From the NCBI GenBank assembly GCA_029215795.1, contig JARDYH010000003.1:256812562-256876561 (forward strand): DNA of 64,000 bases, read 5' to 3'. Under the pieces are notes generated by a model. The model ran no database searches, was not told where the DNA came from, and saw only the letters and a list, made by a program, of their open reading frames with translations. This DNA comes from Anniella stebbinsi (lineage: Eukaryota; Chordata; Lepidosauria; Squamata; Anniellidae). Position numbers and translations under genes: made by a program. Below, piece after piece: positions 10,335 through 20,972 of the stretch; position 1 is the stretch's first letter, and the number at the start of each line of letters is the position of its first letter.

Positions 10335-11041
10335 TGCAAGCAGGCCAGAGTAGGTCTTATATGCTCAAACCTTCTGGTTCCTGTTATCACTCTGGCCGCT
10401 GCATTTTGCACAAGCTGCAGCTTCTGAACTGTCTTCAAAGGCAGCCCCACGTAGAGTGCATTGCAGTAATCCAATTTGTAGATTACCAGAGCATAGACAA
10501 CTGAAGCCAGGTTATCCCTGTCCAGATAGGAGTGTAGCTGGGCCACCAACCAAAGTTGGTAGAAGGTACTCCGTGCCACCGAGGCCACCTGAGCCTCAAG
10601 TGACAGAGATGGTTCTAGGAGAACCCCCAAGCTACGAACCCACTCCTTCAGGGGGAGTGCAACCCCATCCAGAACAGGTTGAACACCCTCCATCCGGTCA
10701 GCAGAACCACCCACTAACAGCATCTCAGTCTTGTCTGGATTGAGTTCCAGTTTGCTAGCCCTCATCCAGTCCATTGTCATGGCCAGGCACTGGTTCAGCA
10801 CATCCACAGCCTCACCTGCTGAAGATGAGAAGGAGAAATAGAGTTGTGTGTCATCAGCATACTGATGACAATGCACCCCAAACTCCCGATGACCGCTCCC
10901 AACGGTTTCATGTAGATGTTGAACAGCATGGGGGACAAGACTGACCCCTGAGGAACCCCATACTGGAGAATCCACGGGGCCGAGCAATGTCCCCCAAGCA
11001 CCACCTTCTGGAGCTGCCCTGCCAAGTAGGAGCGGAACCAC
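10313..11041 (-). pseudogene. Reverse transcriptase palm/thumb segment of the L2 copy
   Basis: A different frame from 10795-11421. The RT match begins about residue 55 (GVHCHQYADDTQLYF), with YADD at 61-64 and NPDKTEMLLVG after it, then a thumb-like region (AQLHSYLDRDNLASVVYALV). The first 50 residues are out-of-frame shadow. The frameshift lies near 10870. Confidence 0.9.
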
Positions 11042-11421
11042 TGCAATGCAGTGCCTCCCACTCCCAAGTCAGCCAGTCGTCCCAGAAGGATACCATGGTC
11101 GATGGTATCGAAAGCCGCTGAAAGATCAAGGAGAATCAACAGAGTCACACTCCCCCTGTCTTTCTCCCAACATAGGTCATCATACAGGGCGACCAAGGCT
11201 GTTTCCGTGCCAAAACCAGGCCTGAAGCCGGACTGAAATTGATCCAGACAATCAGCCTCATCCAAGAGTGTCTGTAGCTGGCTCGCAACCACTCGCTCAA
11301 GGACCTTGCCCAGGAATGGAATATTTGCCACAGGTCTATAGTTATTAAGATTTTCGAGGTCTAGGGAAGATTTCTTCAGGAGTGGTCTTACTACCGCCTC
11401 CTTCAAGCAGCCTGGGACCAC
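10795..11421 (-). pseudogene. Reverse transcriptase fingers/palm segment of the L2 copy
   Basis: Open for 208 codons. It carries RT block FQSGFR (residues 62-67), motif A SAAFDTID (101-108) and motif B GVPQGSVLSP (155-164), then leaves frame after MKPLGAVIGSLG. The first aspartate of the catalytic set (in AFDTID) is present. It is in the same frame as 11428-11868 apart from the stop between them. Confidence 0.9.
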
Positions 11422-11427
11422 TCCCTC

Positions 11428-11868
11428 TCATAGAGAGGCATTAATCACGTCCCTGGCCCAGCCGGCTGTTTCATCCCTGCTAGCTTTTATTAGCCAAGAG
11501 GGGCAAGGATCCAATACAGAGGTGGTTGCACGAACCTGTCCAAGCACCTTGTCGACATCCTCAAGCTGTATCAACTGAAATTCATCCAAGAAAACAGGAC
11601 AAGCCTGTGCTCTGGACACCTCACTAGATTTACCTGCTATAACACTGGAGTCTAAGTCCTGGTGGATGCCCAAGATATTATTCTGGAAGTGCCTAGCAAA
11701 TTCAGTACAACGGGCCTCAGATGGTTGTAGCACATCCTTGGGGCCAGCATGTAATAGCCCCCGGACAACTCTGAAAAGCTCCGCTGAGCGGCAGATTTGT
11801 GATTTGATGGTGGCAGCAAAGTATTGTTTTTTTGCCGCCCTCACTGCCCCTGAATATACCATAGGCAC
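11428..11868 (-). pseudogene. Endonuclease-RT linker segment of the L2 copy
   Basis: 146 codons with AKKQYFAATI, KSQICRSAELFRVVRGLL and DEFQLIQLEDVDKVLGQVR, the region between endonuclease and RT in L2 elements. It ends in the stop at 11428-11430, after which the RT continues in the same frame. Confidence 0.8.
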
Positions 11869-12319
11869 TTACCAGTGTTTGACTGCATCCATCAGGAGTT
11901 CGTCACCATCTGCCCTCAAGACGTCTCCTATTTTGTTTCATTGCTCTCAGCTCCGGGGTATACCATGGAGCCTTACGAGCTCTACACAGGAGAGGGCACT
12001 CAGGAGCAATCATGTCAACTGCCCGGGTCATTTCTGCATTGCACAGATCAACCAGGGTTTCAACAGGAAAGCCACCCCTATCAGCCGGAAACTTCCCAGA
12101 GTCCTCTGGAAACCATCCGGATCCATTAGCCTCTGGGGGTGGACCATCTTAATAGGTCCCCCACCCTTGCAGAGGGGAAAAGCCACTGTAAGTCTAAACC
12201 TCAGCAAGCAGTGATCTGACTATGACGAAGGGACTGATGTAAAGTCCTCTACTTTCAGATCACCATCTCCATGTCCAGTTGCGATAACCAGGTCTAAAAT
12301 CTAGGTGCATGCACTATAC

Positions 12320-12491
12320 TAGAGTGACCATATACAAAAGAAGGCAGGCCCCCTGCAACTTTAACTGTTGTGATGAAGAGGGAATTTCACCAGGAACTAA
12401 TTGCCTACAAATGACACTGGCTGAAATTCCCTTTTCTCTACAACTGTTAAAGTTACATGAGCCCTGACCTGGATTTTATCTGGTCACCCTA
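12320..12491. mobile_element. hAT-like MITE, TAGGGTGACC family, single unit
   Basis: Starts TAGAGTGACCATATACAAAA and ends ATTTTATCTGGTCACCCTA. It is preceded by GCACTATA (12311-12318), the linker seen between the two halves of the 320-bp composite copies at 21139 and 22734. It therefore looks like half of that composite. It abuts the truncated 5' end of the L2. Confidence 0.75.
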
Positions 12492-12655
12492 GTTAATGGT
12501 GAGACTCACCCTAAGACACTGTTGGAGAATCTCTCCTTCCCCTGGAGACATTCAGTGAAATGGTCCTTGCAATTTCTCCGCCTAAAAACGCAATGGAGAA
12601 TTTTAAAAGGCCATTTACTCACAGGTAACTAAACAGACAAATTTATTTAACTAAT
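12492..12655. other. Non-coding, no recognised element
   Basis: Nothing recognised. Confidence 0.3.
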
Positions 12656-12870
12656 TTGTCCAGTTTATTCATTCATTATTTAATTAAGTTCTATCCCGCC
12701 TTTCTGTCAAAACGTAGAAACAAAAAAAAAGAAACAAAAACCAAAGGGCACTCAAGCTGTTTAACAATATAATCGAGTTTTTTTAAAAAAAAAATCTTAA
12801 TTAAAATATAGCATAAAAACAAATAAATTAAAAACACAATTAAAAATAGAAAAATAAAATAACTCTGTGG
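12656..12870 (-). repeat. LINE 3' tail, minus strand, A/T-rich
   Basis: TTTATTCATTCATTATTTAA then TCTATCCCGCCTTTCTGTC is an L2-type 3' end read from the minus strand. The bases after it are A-rich and low in complexity. Confidence 0.55.
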
Positions 12871-13116
12871 TCACATCACTGGTTAGCATGCCAGCATCTT
12901 GTTCGTTATCGGAATTAACCAGACAAACTAAGGGCAATAGCCAAAAGCTTGCAAAATGGGAACTTACAGTTTCTTTTAGGAACCAGAAATGAGTGGAAAC
13001 ACTAATTTCTGGAGCAAAGCAGGTTGGCAGAACTCACATAAATGGGCATTGACGTTACCTGGTGATTCTTACCAATTTCCTAATTTGCACAAATTTCCTT
13101 CATAAAGTAAAGCATA

Positions 13117-13240
13117 AAATAAATGGATAAAATGGAGAGGAAGAGGATCATGTACACCGCCTTGGGTTCCTTGGAGGAAAAAAGGCAGGATATAAATCTA
13201 ATAAATAAATGAATAAATAAATAAATAAATAAATAAGCGG
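13117..13240 (+). mobile_element. MIR/CORE-like SINE, 3' half
   Basis: Contains TAAAATGGAGAGGAAGAGGA, CACCGCCTTGGGTTCCTTGG and GGCAGGATATAAATC, then (AATA)n at 13199-13236. The same body occurs at 23062-23170. Only the 3' half remains. Confidence 0.65.
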
Positions 13241-13499
13241 AGCCGGTTCAGTCTATGGAGGACAGTTGCGCAAATTCAACTGGGAATCAGGAATGATACA
13301 GACATGAGCACGTGTGTTTGACAACTGTTTTTTAAAAATTCGGTGGACACATGATTGTAATTATGCTCAGAATTTCCAAAAGGGTGCGCGCACATGTTTT
13401 GCAAGAAAAAACAAATTCTCCTACATCCGTAATTGGGAAATGACAAAGCATTTTGACATTGGGTTGCTGGATCCAGATTGGCCATTCCAGGAACAGCAC
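13241..13499. other. Non-coding, no recognised element
   Basis: Nothing recognised. Confidence 0.3.
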
Positions 13500-13670
13500 A
13501 GAATCATAGAATACGTAATAGAGTTGGAAGGGGCTTATAAGGCCATCGAGTCCAACCCCCTGCTCAATGCAGGAATCCATCTTAAATCATCCCTGACCAA
13601 TGGCTGTTCAGCTGCCCCTTGAAGGCCTCTAGTGTGGGAGAGCCCATGACCTGCCTAGCTCTCTCCACTC
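13500..13670 (-). mobile_element. CR1 LINE 3' end, minus strand
   Basis: Begins AGAATCATAGAAT (the reverse complement of the ATTCTATGATTCT end of CR1), then GAGTTGGAAGGGGCTTATAA and TCCAACCCCCTGCTCAATGC. This is the best-known CR1 3' end of reptiles and birds. Only 170 bases remain. Confidence 0.85.
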
Positions 13671-14130
13671 ACAAAAGATAACAGGACTCTATAGAATAAA
13701 ACCCAAACTGTCAAGAATGCATATTTACTGTCAGGAATAGTGACTCTATTCACATGTTGGGAACCTGAACATACATGTCTATCAGTAAAATATACTTTGG
13801 ATCAATAATTTTAATGAGGAATGAAAGAAATAAACTATCCTTGGGAATCATGCAGAGAGGATTAAAAAATATTTTTCCCAGTGGCTTCATTATTTCCAGA
13901 CATTTTACATCTCTAGTCTTTCTATAAAAGTATTCTTATTATATAGTTTTTAGAAATCATTTTGCAAGGAGTAAAGGCGGGGTAACGATATATACTTTGT
14001 CTTAAATTTTAAAATAAAATATTTCCTAATCTAAAACTGCAATTTTTCAGGGGGGAAAAAGTGGTCCTTGAGGGAAAAAAGACCATCTCCCCCCCCCCCA
14101 TTTTTCAGGGGTGTTTTTTTCCAGGCCTTC
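13671..14130. other. Non-coding, no recognised element
   Basis: A/T-rich and unrecognised. A run of C at 14089-14099 lies in T-rich sequence that may be the edge of the next element. Confidence 0.3.
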
Positions 14131-14270
14131 ACAGCTCTAAGTCCCTGATCTTTTTTCTCTGCAGTTTCAGTGGAAAGCAGGGTGGGTGCGCAATTGCAGC
14201 AGCATCGTATAATTGACACCATGCCACCATGCACCCACTCCAGAGTTTGCTGAGCGTTTAGACAGCCCAG
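14131..14270 (-). mobile_element. Unnamed MITE, GGGCTGTCTAAAC family, inverted copy
   Basis: Reverse complement of 14921-15060. Shared words include GGGCTGTCTAAACGCTCAG, TTTCCACTGAAACTGCAGAG and GGTGGCATGG. The right end GACAGCCC is kept and the left end is unclear. Confidence 0.55.
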
Positions 14271-14920
14271 CTCTGCATTCACAGGTAGAGGATGAAAGGA
14301 AATGGCAAGGGTTGATTCATACACTGATTTCAATTCTCTCATTAGCCATTATTTTCCAGTAAATGACAATATTGACCCAATCCCATTTGCAAGCATCCAA
14401 AGCAAAACCGTATGACAAAACACTTCTAATTTACTTGCAAATAAAAATTATATTTGTCACGGCTCAGGTGTAAATGTCCAAAACAATCCTCATGATTCAA
14501 TGTCTGACACACAGAGATATCTCTCAAGAACACCTTCAATAAATTGCCCATTTCCCCCCATAATTTAATTACAAAAAAATGACACCCTTGTACCAGGAGA
14601 GATTGGGAAATGTCCACATATGTGAAAAATGAATTGCTTTGCCTTTAAATATATTTTCTTTCATGTTGCCTAACCGCTAAAGTAATTGCACATATACGAA
14701 TGTAATTTGTTAGCCCAGCAATTCAATGCCAGTAGATTTGTACAATAAAATAAAATAAAATAAAATGCAGGAATAATGTAGAAACAAGCAAAACCACAAG
14801 GGACAAATAGAGGCCTGGGCCAATTACTCAGGAGTAAGCATGTTTCCAAGTAGGTGTCCCAGTTTATCACTCATGGGCTGTTCCTCATGTGCTCATGGAT
14901 AAGTATGCCAAACTGTCAAG
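14271..14920. other. Non-coding, no recognised element
   Basis: No gene or repeat recognised, apart from an AAAAT-rich run near 14744-14766. Confidence 0.35.
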
Positions 14921-15112
14921 GGGGCTGTCTAAACACTCAGAAAACCCCGGGGTGGGTGCGTGGTGGCATGGCGTTGATTATACGATGGCTCTGCAATTAC
15001 GCACTCGCCCTGCTTTCCACTGAAACTGCAGAGAAAAAAAGTCAGGGACTTACCCTGACTTTTTTCACCAGAGCTTGGCGAGGATGTGCAAGACAGCATT
15101 AAGACAGCCCCT
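14921..15112 (+). mobile_element. Unnamed MITE, GGGCTGTCTAAAC family
   Basis: Left end GGGGCTGTCTAAAC and right end TTAAGACAGCCCC form inverted termini. Flanks give no certain target duplication. The interior pairs with the inverted copy at 14131-14270, about 0.7 kb away. Confidence 0.6.
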
Positions 15113-15965
15113 CACCTCGCTCGTGAGTCACAGCAGAGGCGTGGCCAGGTGGTGCCTGGTGGATGGAGACCTGCAATTGGTCACCTTCCACAAGGAAGAA
15201 GATGGGATGGCTCCAGTCCCTGGATGGCTGCCCCGAAACCCCATGCACCCTTCTCAGCATCGGGATTACCCGACACCACTCTGTGGGAGGGAAAGTGCGG
15301 GGTTGGAGAGGGAGGCGGTGCCAACCCGGTACCATGAAGACATCTCCAAAGTCATTCTTACTTTACACCTTTATTGTTCATTCAAGTGATGTCCCATCCT
15401 GCCACTTCATTCTTCTTCATATCAATAACAAAATGTTTCAGGCATTTGTAGAGGTTTCTCGATTACTAGGTGTTTCACCAACCCAATGGCACTTTAAAAA
15501 ACTGATTAAACTAAGGTAATATTCATTTAGAAACCTATGGCTCTCATGCAGCTAAAAAAACTTTAGTTCATGATTTAACATCCTTTTTAGTGATTTGCTT
15601 CTCTCACCCTCATTTTGTTGTTATTGTTGTTTGCAATATGTATGAAATTGGCACATATCATAGAGGTATCCCCAGGAACAAACCTGCAAAGTTTCAGATG
15701 GGTAGGTGCAAGGACTAGGGAATTATGATGATTAAAATCCAGTTTAAGGTTGTTGTTTTTCATTGTGAAACCCACTGAAGTTGGAAGAATGGCCCCATCT
15801 TTGCTCTCCCCCAAAGCTCAGAGATTGGAGCCCCCTGGTAAACATGCTCTGTGATTAGAAGCTGGACATGTCAGTCACTCAACTGCACTCCATCCTCCCC
15901 CTCCCTTTGGTCATAATCAGCATTTAGAGAAACAAAACCCAAAGACACTATTTGCAGGAGACTCT
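15113..15965. other. Non-coding, no recognised element
   Basis: About 850 bases with no recognised gene. Several overlapping short frames in the GC-rich part (15100-15340) share nothing with known proteins. Confidence 0.35.
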
Positions 15966-16199
15966 GGCTGAATTCGGACGACACAATAAGCAACTGGCGG
16001 TGGGGGGGGGGGGAGACAATCATCAGTTGTATTGACTATCGTGTCATCCGAATGCTGCCATAGTCAACTCAGCGCTGATCCTAATCCACACCACAGTTGA
16101 TTATTTATTACCATGTTGTGTGGGGAGTACCCCCTAGATGAACAACTGTAAAGTTGATTATTACCCCACCGTTGACTATCGTGTTGTCCGAATTCAGCC
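15966..16199. mobile_element. MITE, GGCTGAATTCGG family, 234-bp class
   Basis: Ends GGCTGAATTCGGACGACAC and GTTGTCCGAATTCAGCC, so the termini are inverted. The interior is palindromic in part: AACAACTGTAAAGTTGATTA. A 12-G run is at 16002-16013. The flanking triplets TCT and ATA do not match. A copy of the same class in the opposite orientation is at 54600-54824. Confidence 0.8.
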
Positions 16200-17050
16200 A
16201 TAAGGTCTGTATGTCTCCGAAACAAAAGTAATTCATGAAGCCATGTTCTGGAGTGGCTTTAGTTTCTTTTGGCTCCAGAAGGAAACCTGCTTCACTTTGG
16301 GACCCAACATAACCAGCCCAAAGTGGTCAAATTCTGCTCAGGTTTCAAGCTTTGTCCAAATCAAACGCACATCCCTATTTTTTACATTAAAAAAAAACAG
16401 GTATGTATGTACATCTTTTTACCACAGCAACCTATTCACAGGGTATCTGTTACATTTTAAGAAGTAACATTACTTGACCAATCAAAGTTTCTTCACATTC
16501 AAACATTTAACTAACTCACTTCCAAAATAAGCCATAAATCATCTCTCACTCGCTCTTGGGACTATGTTTCCTCTCATTTTATTGTACACTTTTGTCATTC
16601 AATTGAGTTAACTTAAAATAGGCACATATTTAGCCTAATTAAATCTATTGTATAAGAACGGCAAGGTCATCCCTTTCAGTAGAATATTCAGGAGTCATCT
16701 TTCTATGGCACTTCACAGATGTTCTGTGTCATGGTCCTTTTGAAGAAGGAATAATATGTTCTCAGCATGAAGTACTTCATTGTCAGGATGACTTCTACCT
16801 ATTCAGCCTACAGACTTTAATATCACTGTGTTACTCCCAACAACTACAATAGCTGGATCACGTGGATGCCTGGATCTACAATTACATGGGAGAGCTTGTG
16901 CAGTTTGATGGAGAAACCAAGATAGTGCAGGTTAAAATGTTAACTCAGCCAATGACTCCATCCTGGTTTTGGATTATTGCTCAGATCTGGAAGACACACA
17001 GCATATCCCCCATGTTTTGGGAGTCACAGAGATTCTAATTGTTATGCTAC
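16200..17050. other. Non-coding, no recognised element
   Basis: About 850 bases with no gene or repeat recognised. Confidence 0.35.
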
Positions 17051-17054
17051 CTTA

Positions 17055-17172
17055 ATAGAAGCATAGGGTTAGATCCAAACCTAGTCATACATAGAGTAGA
17101 CCCACTGAAATCAATGTGGATTAAGTTAGTCATGAATAGGGTCAGTCCTCTTGATTTCGAAGGGTCTACTTT
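17055..17172. repeat. Palindromic repeat, 'GTAGACCCACTGAAATCAATG' type
   Basis: AGAGTAGACCCACTGAAATC and GAAGGGTCTACTTTAGAGAT-like arms around a short centre. This MITE-like motif ('cattgaaatcaatgggtctactctaagtat') recurs at 62211-62385 and in parts at 23290, 27690, 37810 and 41190. Confidence 0.45.
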
Positions 17173-17439
17173 AGAGATGTGAAGGCTTGGTTGGGGGAGG
17201 ACCAGGACAATTCAGAAAAAAAGTTTCCCCCACAAATTTTCTAAAATTCCCAGGAAGGGGGGGAGGGCAGGGAGACTTAAACAAAAAGAATAAATAAATT
17301 CTAGTTTCTCCCCCTTCTGACTTTTTCTGACTTTGGACTTCACATCTTTATGATAAAGTCTGGATCCAATCCACTGTGTCCAGATCATGGGAAGTGATAG
17401 TGGGTCACAATGCATTTGCATTGGTCAAGATGTATATGG

Positions 17440-18165
17440 AGTGCAGCATCCAGTTCCAAAGTGCCACATTTAAGAACTGGACCATGTCCAGAAGAGGGCT
17501 ACCAGGATGGTGAGGAGACTGGAAACCATGGGCTTCACCACACCAGGCTGAAATCCCACAACTTTACCGGGGTTGTCTGCTTCTGGTTTCTTTGCGGGAT
17601 TAGGAAGGGCTCCTTTACATGATTGACACTGAAAATTTCCTTTCTCGGCAATGTTCTATATGTTTCTTTATACAGTGCTATCTAGTGGCTGTATAGTAGT
17701 GCAATGTCGTCATTACACACTGCCGATAGCTCACATGAACATTTGTTATTGGATTATCTCCGATCTTTCTAAAAGCAGAATAAATCTCAAAAAGTGTGAG
17801 AGATGCTCTGGAGGTTTATGACATCATGTAAAGGACCTAGAAACCCCTGTGAATGACCAATCACAAGTGTGCAATAAAATGCTCCAAGTCTTATAAGGAA
17901 CAGTTAAAAGAGCTAGGAATGTTTAGACCAGAGTAGAAAAGATTGGGGTAAACTGTTTGACAGTGGAACCAGCCAGCCTTGTGAGACTCGCCATTGCTGG
18001 AGGGCTTTAAGCAAAGTCTGGATGGCCATCTACCGGGGATGCTGCATTGCAGATCCTCCATTGAGCATGGTGGAGTATTTATTTATTTAAATCATTTTAC
18101 CAGCCTGCTCTTTAGTTAACAAGGCTCCTCCAAGATCCCTTCCAACTTGGTGATACTATGCAAAT
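17440..18165 (+). mobile_element. CR1 LINE fragment, split by a MITE
   Basis: 17470-17530 matches the CR1 block around GTCCAGAAGAGGGCTACCAG ('VQRRAT') and GGAGACTGGAAACCATG. It resumes at 17883 with CTTATAAGGAACAGTTAAAA and GAGCTAGGAATGTTTAGACC, and continues through CTGGATGGCCATCTACCGGG to CAAGATCCCTTCCAACTTGG near the 3' end. A 350-bp element sits between (17531-17882), and a short A/T-rich insertion interrupts at about 18071-18128. Confidence 0.7.
17531..17882. mobile_element. MITE, GGGCTTC family (S), inserted in CR1
   Basis: Related to 18643-18981 in reverse orientation: GTGCTATCTAGTGGC pairs with TAGATGGCACTGT, and CCAATCACAAGTGTGCAATA pairs with TTATTGCACGCTCATGATTGG. The left end is GGGCTTC; the right end is decayed, so no duplication could be set. 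Lies within CR1. Confidence 0.6.
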
Positions 18166-18530
18166 CTGGGTTTCTTTCCTCCACCTTTTTTACAGCAAAA
18201 TCAGCCAGGAGAGGCTGTGATGAAGGACCAGTGGATGGAGAGAGGCTGCTTAAGTCTGTCCCCTAGAGACATTTTCCAACTCAAAAAACCCTCCCCAAAC
18301 TGCATTCTCATCTGCTAGGGAAATAGAAAGACAGAGAGTCCCTATATCTTTCCCTCCCCAAGCTGAAACAGTAGACAGTAATTTTGAGCTTAAAAAGCAA
18401 CCTGCACACAGAGGGTTAAGCACTTCCTCCTTACTTAACCTCCCTCCACCCAAGAATCATAGCCTGCCAGGCATCAGGTATCTACAGGAAAGACACCTTT
18501 AGACATAAAAGCATTTCAGTCATTTTGATG
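18166..18530. other. Non-coding, no recognised element
   Basis: Nothing recognised. Confidence 0.3.
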
Positions 18531-18534
18531 TTAG

Positions 18535-19080
18535 GGGAGGAGCTGTGACTTAGTGGTCGAGCACATGCTTTGCATGCAGAAGGTCCAGGGTTCAATCCCC
18601 AGTATCTCCAGGTGCTCCTGGTTAGAAAAAAAATCTGCCTGAGGGCTTCTCTAAATGAGCAATTTATTGCACGCTCATGATTGGCTACTCACAGAAGTTT
18701 GCAGGTCCATTACACAACATCGTCAACAGTCAGAACGTCTCCCGCGTTATCCCCTGAACATCACACCATTTTTTAAAAAGAGGTAATGTGATATTATCTG
18801 GGATACCACGGGATCTCTCTGCCATTAGATGGCACTGTCTAATGGGTCTTTTCTGAGGAGGGAAGTTTTCAATTCCAGATCACTTGGTCATGTGTGAAGG
18901 AGCATGTTGGGATGGCAGGAATACTGTGAGGATGAAAGCCACGGTAAGGCCGTGGAATTTTTCTTGTGAGTAAAGAAGCTCTGAAACCTTGGAGAGCCAT
19001 TGCCATTCAGTGTTGACAGTACTGAACTAAATGGAATGATAGTCTGGTTCAATATCAGGAACTGCCCATGTTCCAATTTC
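18535..19080 (+). mobile_element. tRNA-headed SINE, split by a MITE
   Basis: 5' part 18535-18642: TGACTTAGTGGTCGAGCA (A-box-like), CTTTGCATGCAGAAG and GGGTTCAATCCCC (B box). 3' part 18981-19080: CCTTGGAGAGCCATTGCC and TTCAGTGTTGACAGTACTGA. The tRNA-like promoter head and this body are shared with the other SINE copies in the window. A MITE at 18643-18981 divides it. Confidence 0.8.
18643..18981. mobile_element. MITE, GGGCTTC family (S), inserted in a SINE
   Basis: Begins GGGCTTCTCTAAATGAGC and ends TGAGTAAAGAAGCTC, inverted termini with mismatches. TGA flanks both sides (18640-18642 region and 18982-18984), consistent with a 3-bp target duplication. Relatives: 17531-17882, 24852-25073, 25567-25854. 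Confidence 0.65.
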
Positions 19081-19403
19081 TTCTTGCATTTTCAGTATTA
19101 GTGTTTTATGGCAGAATGCTTAAACCAGCACTATCTAATCGAAATAGTTTTACAGCAGTTTCGCAGCACTCAGATGAACTTAATCCCCATACTGCTTTCA
19201 GGCAGTAATAAGTTTCTATGCCTCATCATTTCAAGGATACAGTGAACTGCGCTGGAAGGAGGAGCATAGCGTTGATTCCTTGGATTACAATAGTTTTTGC
19301 CCATGCATTGCCATATCATTACAAAAAAAAAGAAAGAAAAATAGTTCCCAGTTAAACACCAAAGTGTCCCACACTGTTTCTGTCATTCCCAGATACACAC
19401 AGT
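19081..19403. other. Non-coding, no recognised element
   Basis: Nothing recognised. Confidence 0.3.
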
Positions 19404-19924
19404 GGCTGAATTCGGATGACATATTAGGCAACGGAGGAGGAAATAGCATACTGATCGTACATTAGGCAGGCGGTGCTCCCCAAACGACACGCTGCAGCCA
19501 GCGCTGCTCAGCACCGGCAAATCACCAGTTGCTAAGAACGGACGGCGGCCATTTTGGTTGCAGCATCTCCTCCTTCCCCTTCCCTCAGTCCCCCACCCGT
19601 ATCCCAGCATGCACCATGAGTTCTGCCGGCTGTATAGAGCGGCCAGGGGTTTTCGGCTGCTCTGGCCGGCAAAACTCTATCCACAAACAGAATAGTCCAC
19701 ACAGAGGGGGGGGGGGGCTCAATTCGGACGACACTTTAAAAATGGGGCTTGGGGCTAAACAACGTGCAAGCCCATTGTTTCCCTTTGTTGTTTAAATTCC
19801 TGATTAGCGTACTGTCAGTTGTTTGTGCATGGTGTGTTACTCCCCACACGACACAATAAGCAACACAACTGACGATTGTTTCCCCCCCCCTCCTCCGTTG
19901 CCTAATATGTCGTCCGAATTCAGC
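19404..19924. mobile_element. MITE, GGCTGAATTCGG family, 500-bp class
   Basis: Termini GGCTGAATTCGGATGACA and GTCGTCCGAATTCAGCC. A second internal terminus (GGCTCAATTCGGACGACAC) begins at 19716, so a 209-bp unit is embedded that shares the right end. Flanking triplets AGT and AAT match poorly. It is the inverted counterpart of 61041-61520. There is no transposase. CGGCGGCCATTTTGGTTGC near 19545 resembles a YY1-type site, an inference only. Confidence 0.8.
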
Positions 19925-20590
19925 CAATAAGTACAATAAGTACAATGAAATATGGGAAGTGGAGTGGCAAATGGATGCCCCTTAATGCGTGTGGACAGGC
20001 ATAAATTGCTTTCAGACAGTTTTGCAGGCGATAAGGAAAAACTATCACTGTCAAAAGAAAACGCAAAGATAGTCTATGCATAAATGCATGCCAATGGCCT
20101 CTCTCATTCTCATTCACACGGAGGCCCAGATGTCCTCATTCCAGAGCCCCCCTGTTCATTATGCGCTGTCAGCATGTTCAGAAATAAAGATCAGCCACAC
20201 AAACTGAAGGAGCATGGCTCAGAGCTTGAAGAAACAAGAAGGTCTCGCAAAGCCAGCAAAGATCTCCCGAAAGAAAACAATGTCTGCTTCTGACACATCT
20301 AAGCAGCACACAGAGGCCGGACGGAGGCAGACCGGGATCACTGGGTGATTTGCAACACATCCAGCAAAATATTTTGCTACTTCCAAACATTTCACAAGAG
20401 CATGTAAAATGCAAATAAAAGGAGGGGGGGGCCTCCGCCACGGTTCAGCATGCACTGACTTATTATGTTATCACTTATCTTTAGTGTTCCAAACTTGTAA
20501 ATATGAATATTAATTCATGAATGAGTTACTTTGATGAGGTCTTTTTATGTAGCTCTGCTGGTCACTGGCAGAGGCTTTTGTGTGTGTGAG
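19925..20590. other. Non-coding, no recognised element
   Basis: Nothing recognised. G-rich short run near 20424. Confidence 0.3.
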
Positions 20591-20597
20591 AATCCCT

Positions 20598-20935
20598 AAG
20601 AACATCAGAAGAGCCCTGTTGGACCGGACCAAGGGTCCATCTAGTTCAGCGTTCTGTTCATACAGTGGCCCACAGGAAACCCACTGGCAGGACATGAATG
20701 CAACAGCACCCTCCTGCCCTTGTTCCCCAGCAACTGGTGTACATAGGAGTACTGCCTCTGGTGCTGGAGGTAACATATAGCCATTAGGATTAGTAACCAT
20801 TGATAGTTTTATCGTAAGAACATAAGAAGAGGGTCCATCTCATGCAGCTCTCTGTTCACACAGTCCCTCCATGAATTTGTCTAATCTCCTTTTAAAGCCA
20901 TCCAAATTGGTGGCAATCATGACAGCTATACTTTA
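20598..20935 (-). mobile_element. Two CR1 LINE 3' ends, minus strand
   Basis: 20598-20805 starts AAGAACATCAGAAGAGCCCT and continues through CCATCTAGTTCAGCGTTCTG and CACCCTCCTGCCCTTG. A second starts at about 20815 (AAGAACATAAGAAGAGGG) and includes TCTCCTTTTAAAGCCATCC. This is the reverse of the CR1 3' end that finishes in TCTTATGTTCTTA. The double start suggests two insertions or a partial duplication. Confidence 0.8.
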
Positions 20936-20972
20936 GAGGTTCAGGTTTACTCACACTATATTCTAGCTACAC

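Larger units (their letters stand above)
9814..12312 (-). pseudogene. L2-clade LINE, 5'-truncated, minus strand (endonuclease end, reverse transcriptase, 3' tail)
   Basis: This is the longest coding remnant here, about 2.5 kb. Read on the minus strand, the end of an APE-type endonuclease (SDHCLL, near 12206-12220) is followed by a linker, the reverse transcriptase and a 3' untranslated tail (GAGAGCTTCGGCTATGGGGC) ending in A/T-rich TTTATT units at 9814-9840. Reverse transcriptase blocks in order: FQSGFRPGFG (fingers), LLDLSAAFDTIDH (motif A), GVPQGSVLSP (motif B), YADDTQLYF (motif C, catalytic YADD at 10850-10861), then ASKLELNPDKTEMLLVG. The C-terminal end is SFRRQVKTFLFSQAF. The frame is broken: an in-frame stop at 11428-11430, a frameshift before YADD (about 10870) and another near 10325, with further damage upstream of 11870. 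No RNase H or ORF1 is seen. It is a dead copy, and no 5' end or target duplication is visible. Confidence 0.9.

Noticed and set aside
10011..11868. Active LINE
   Set aside because: One stop, at least two frameshifts and missing 5' end.
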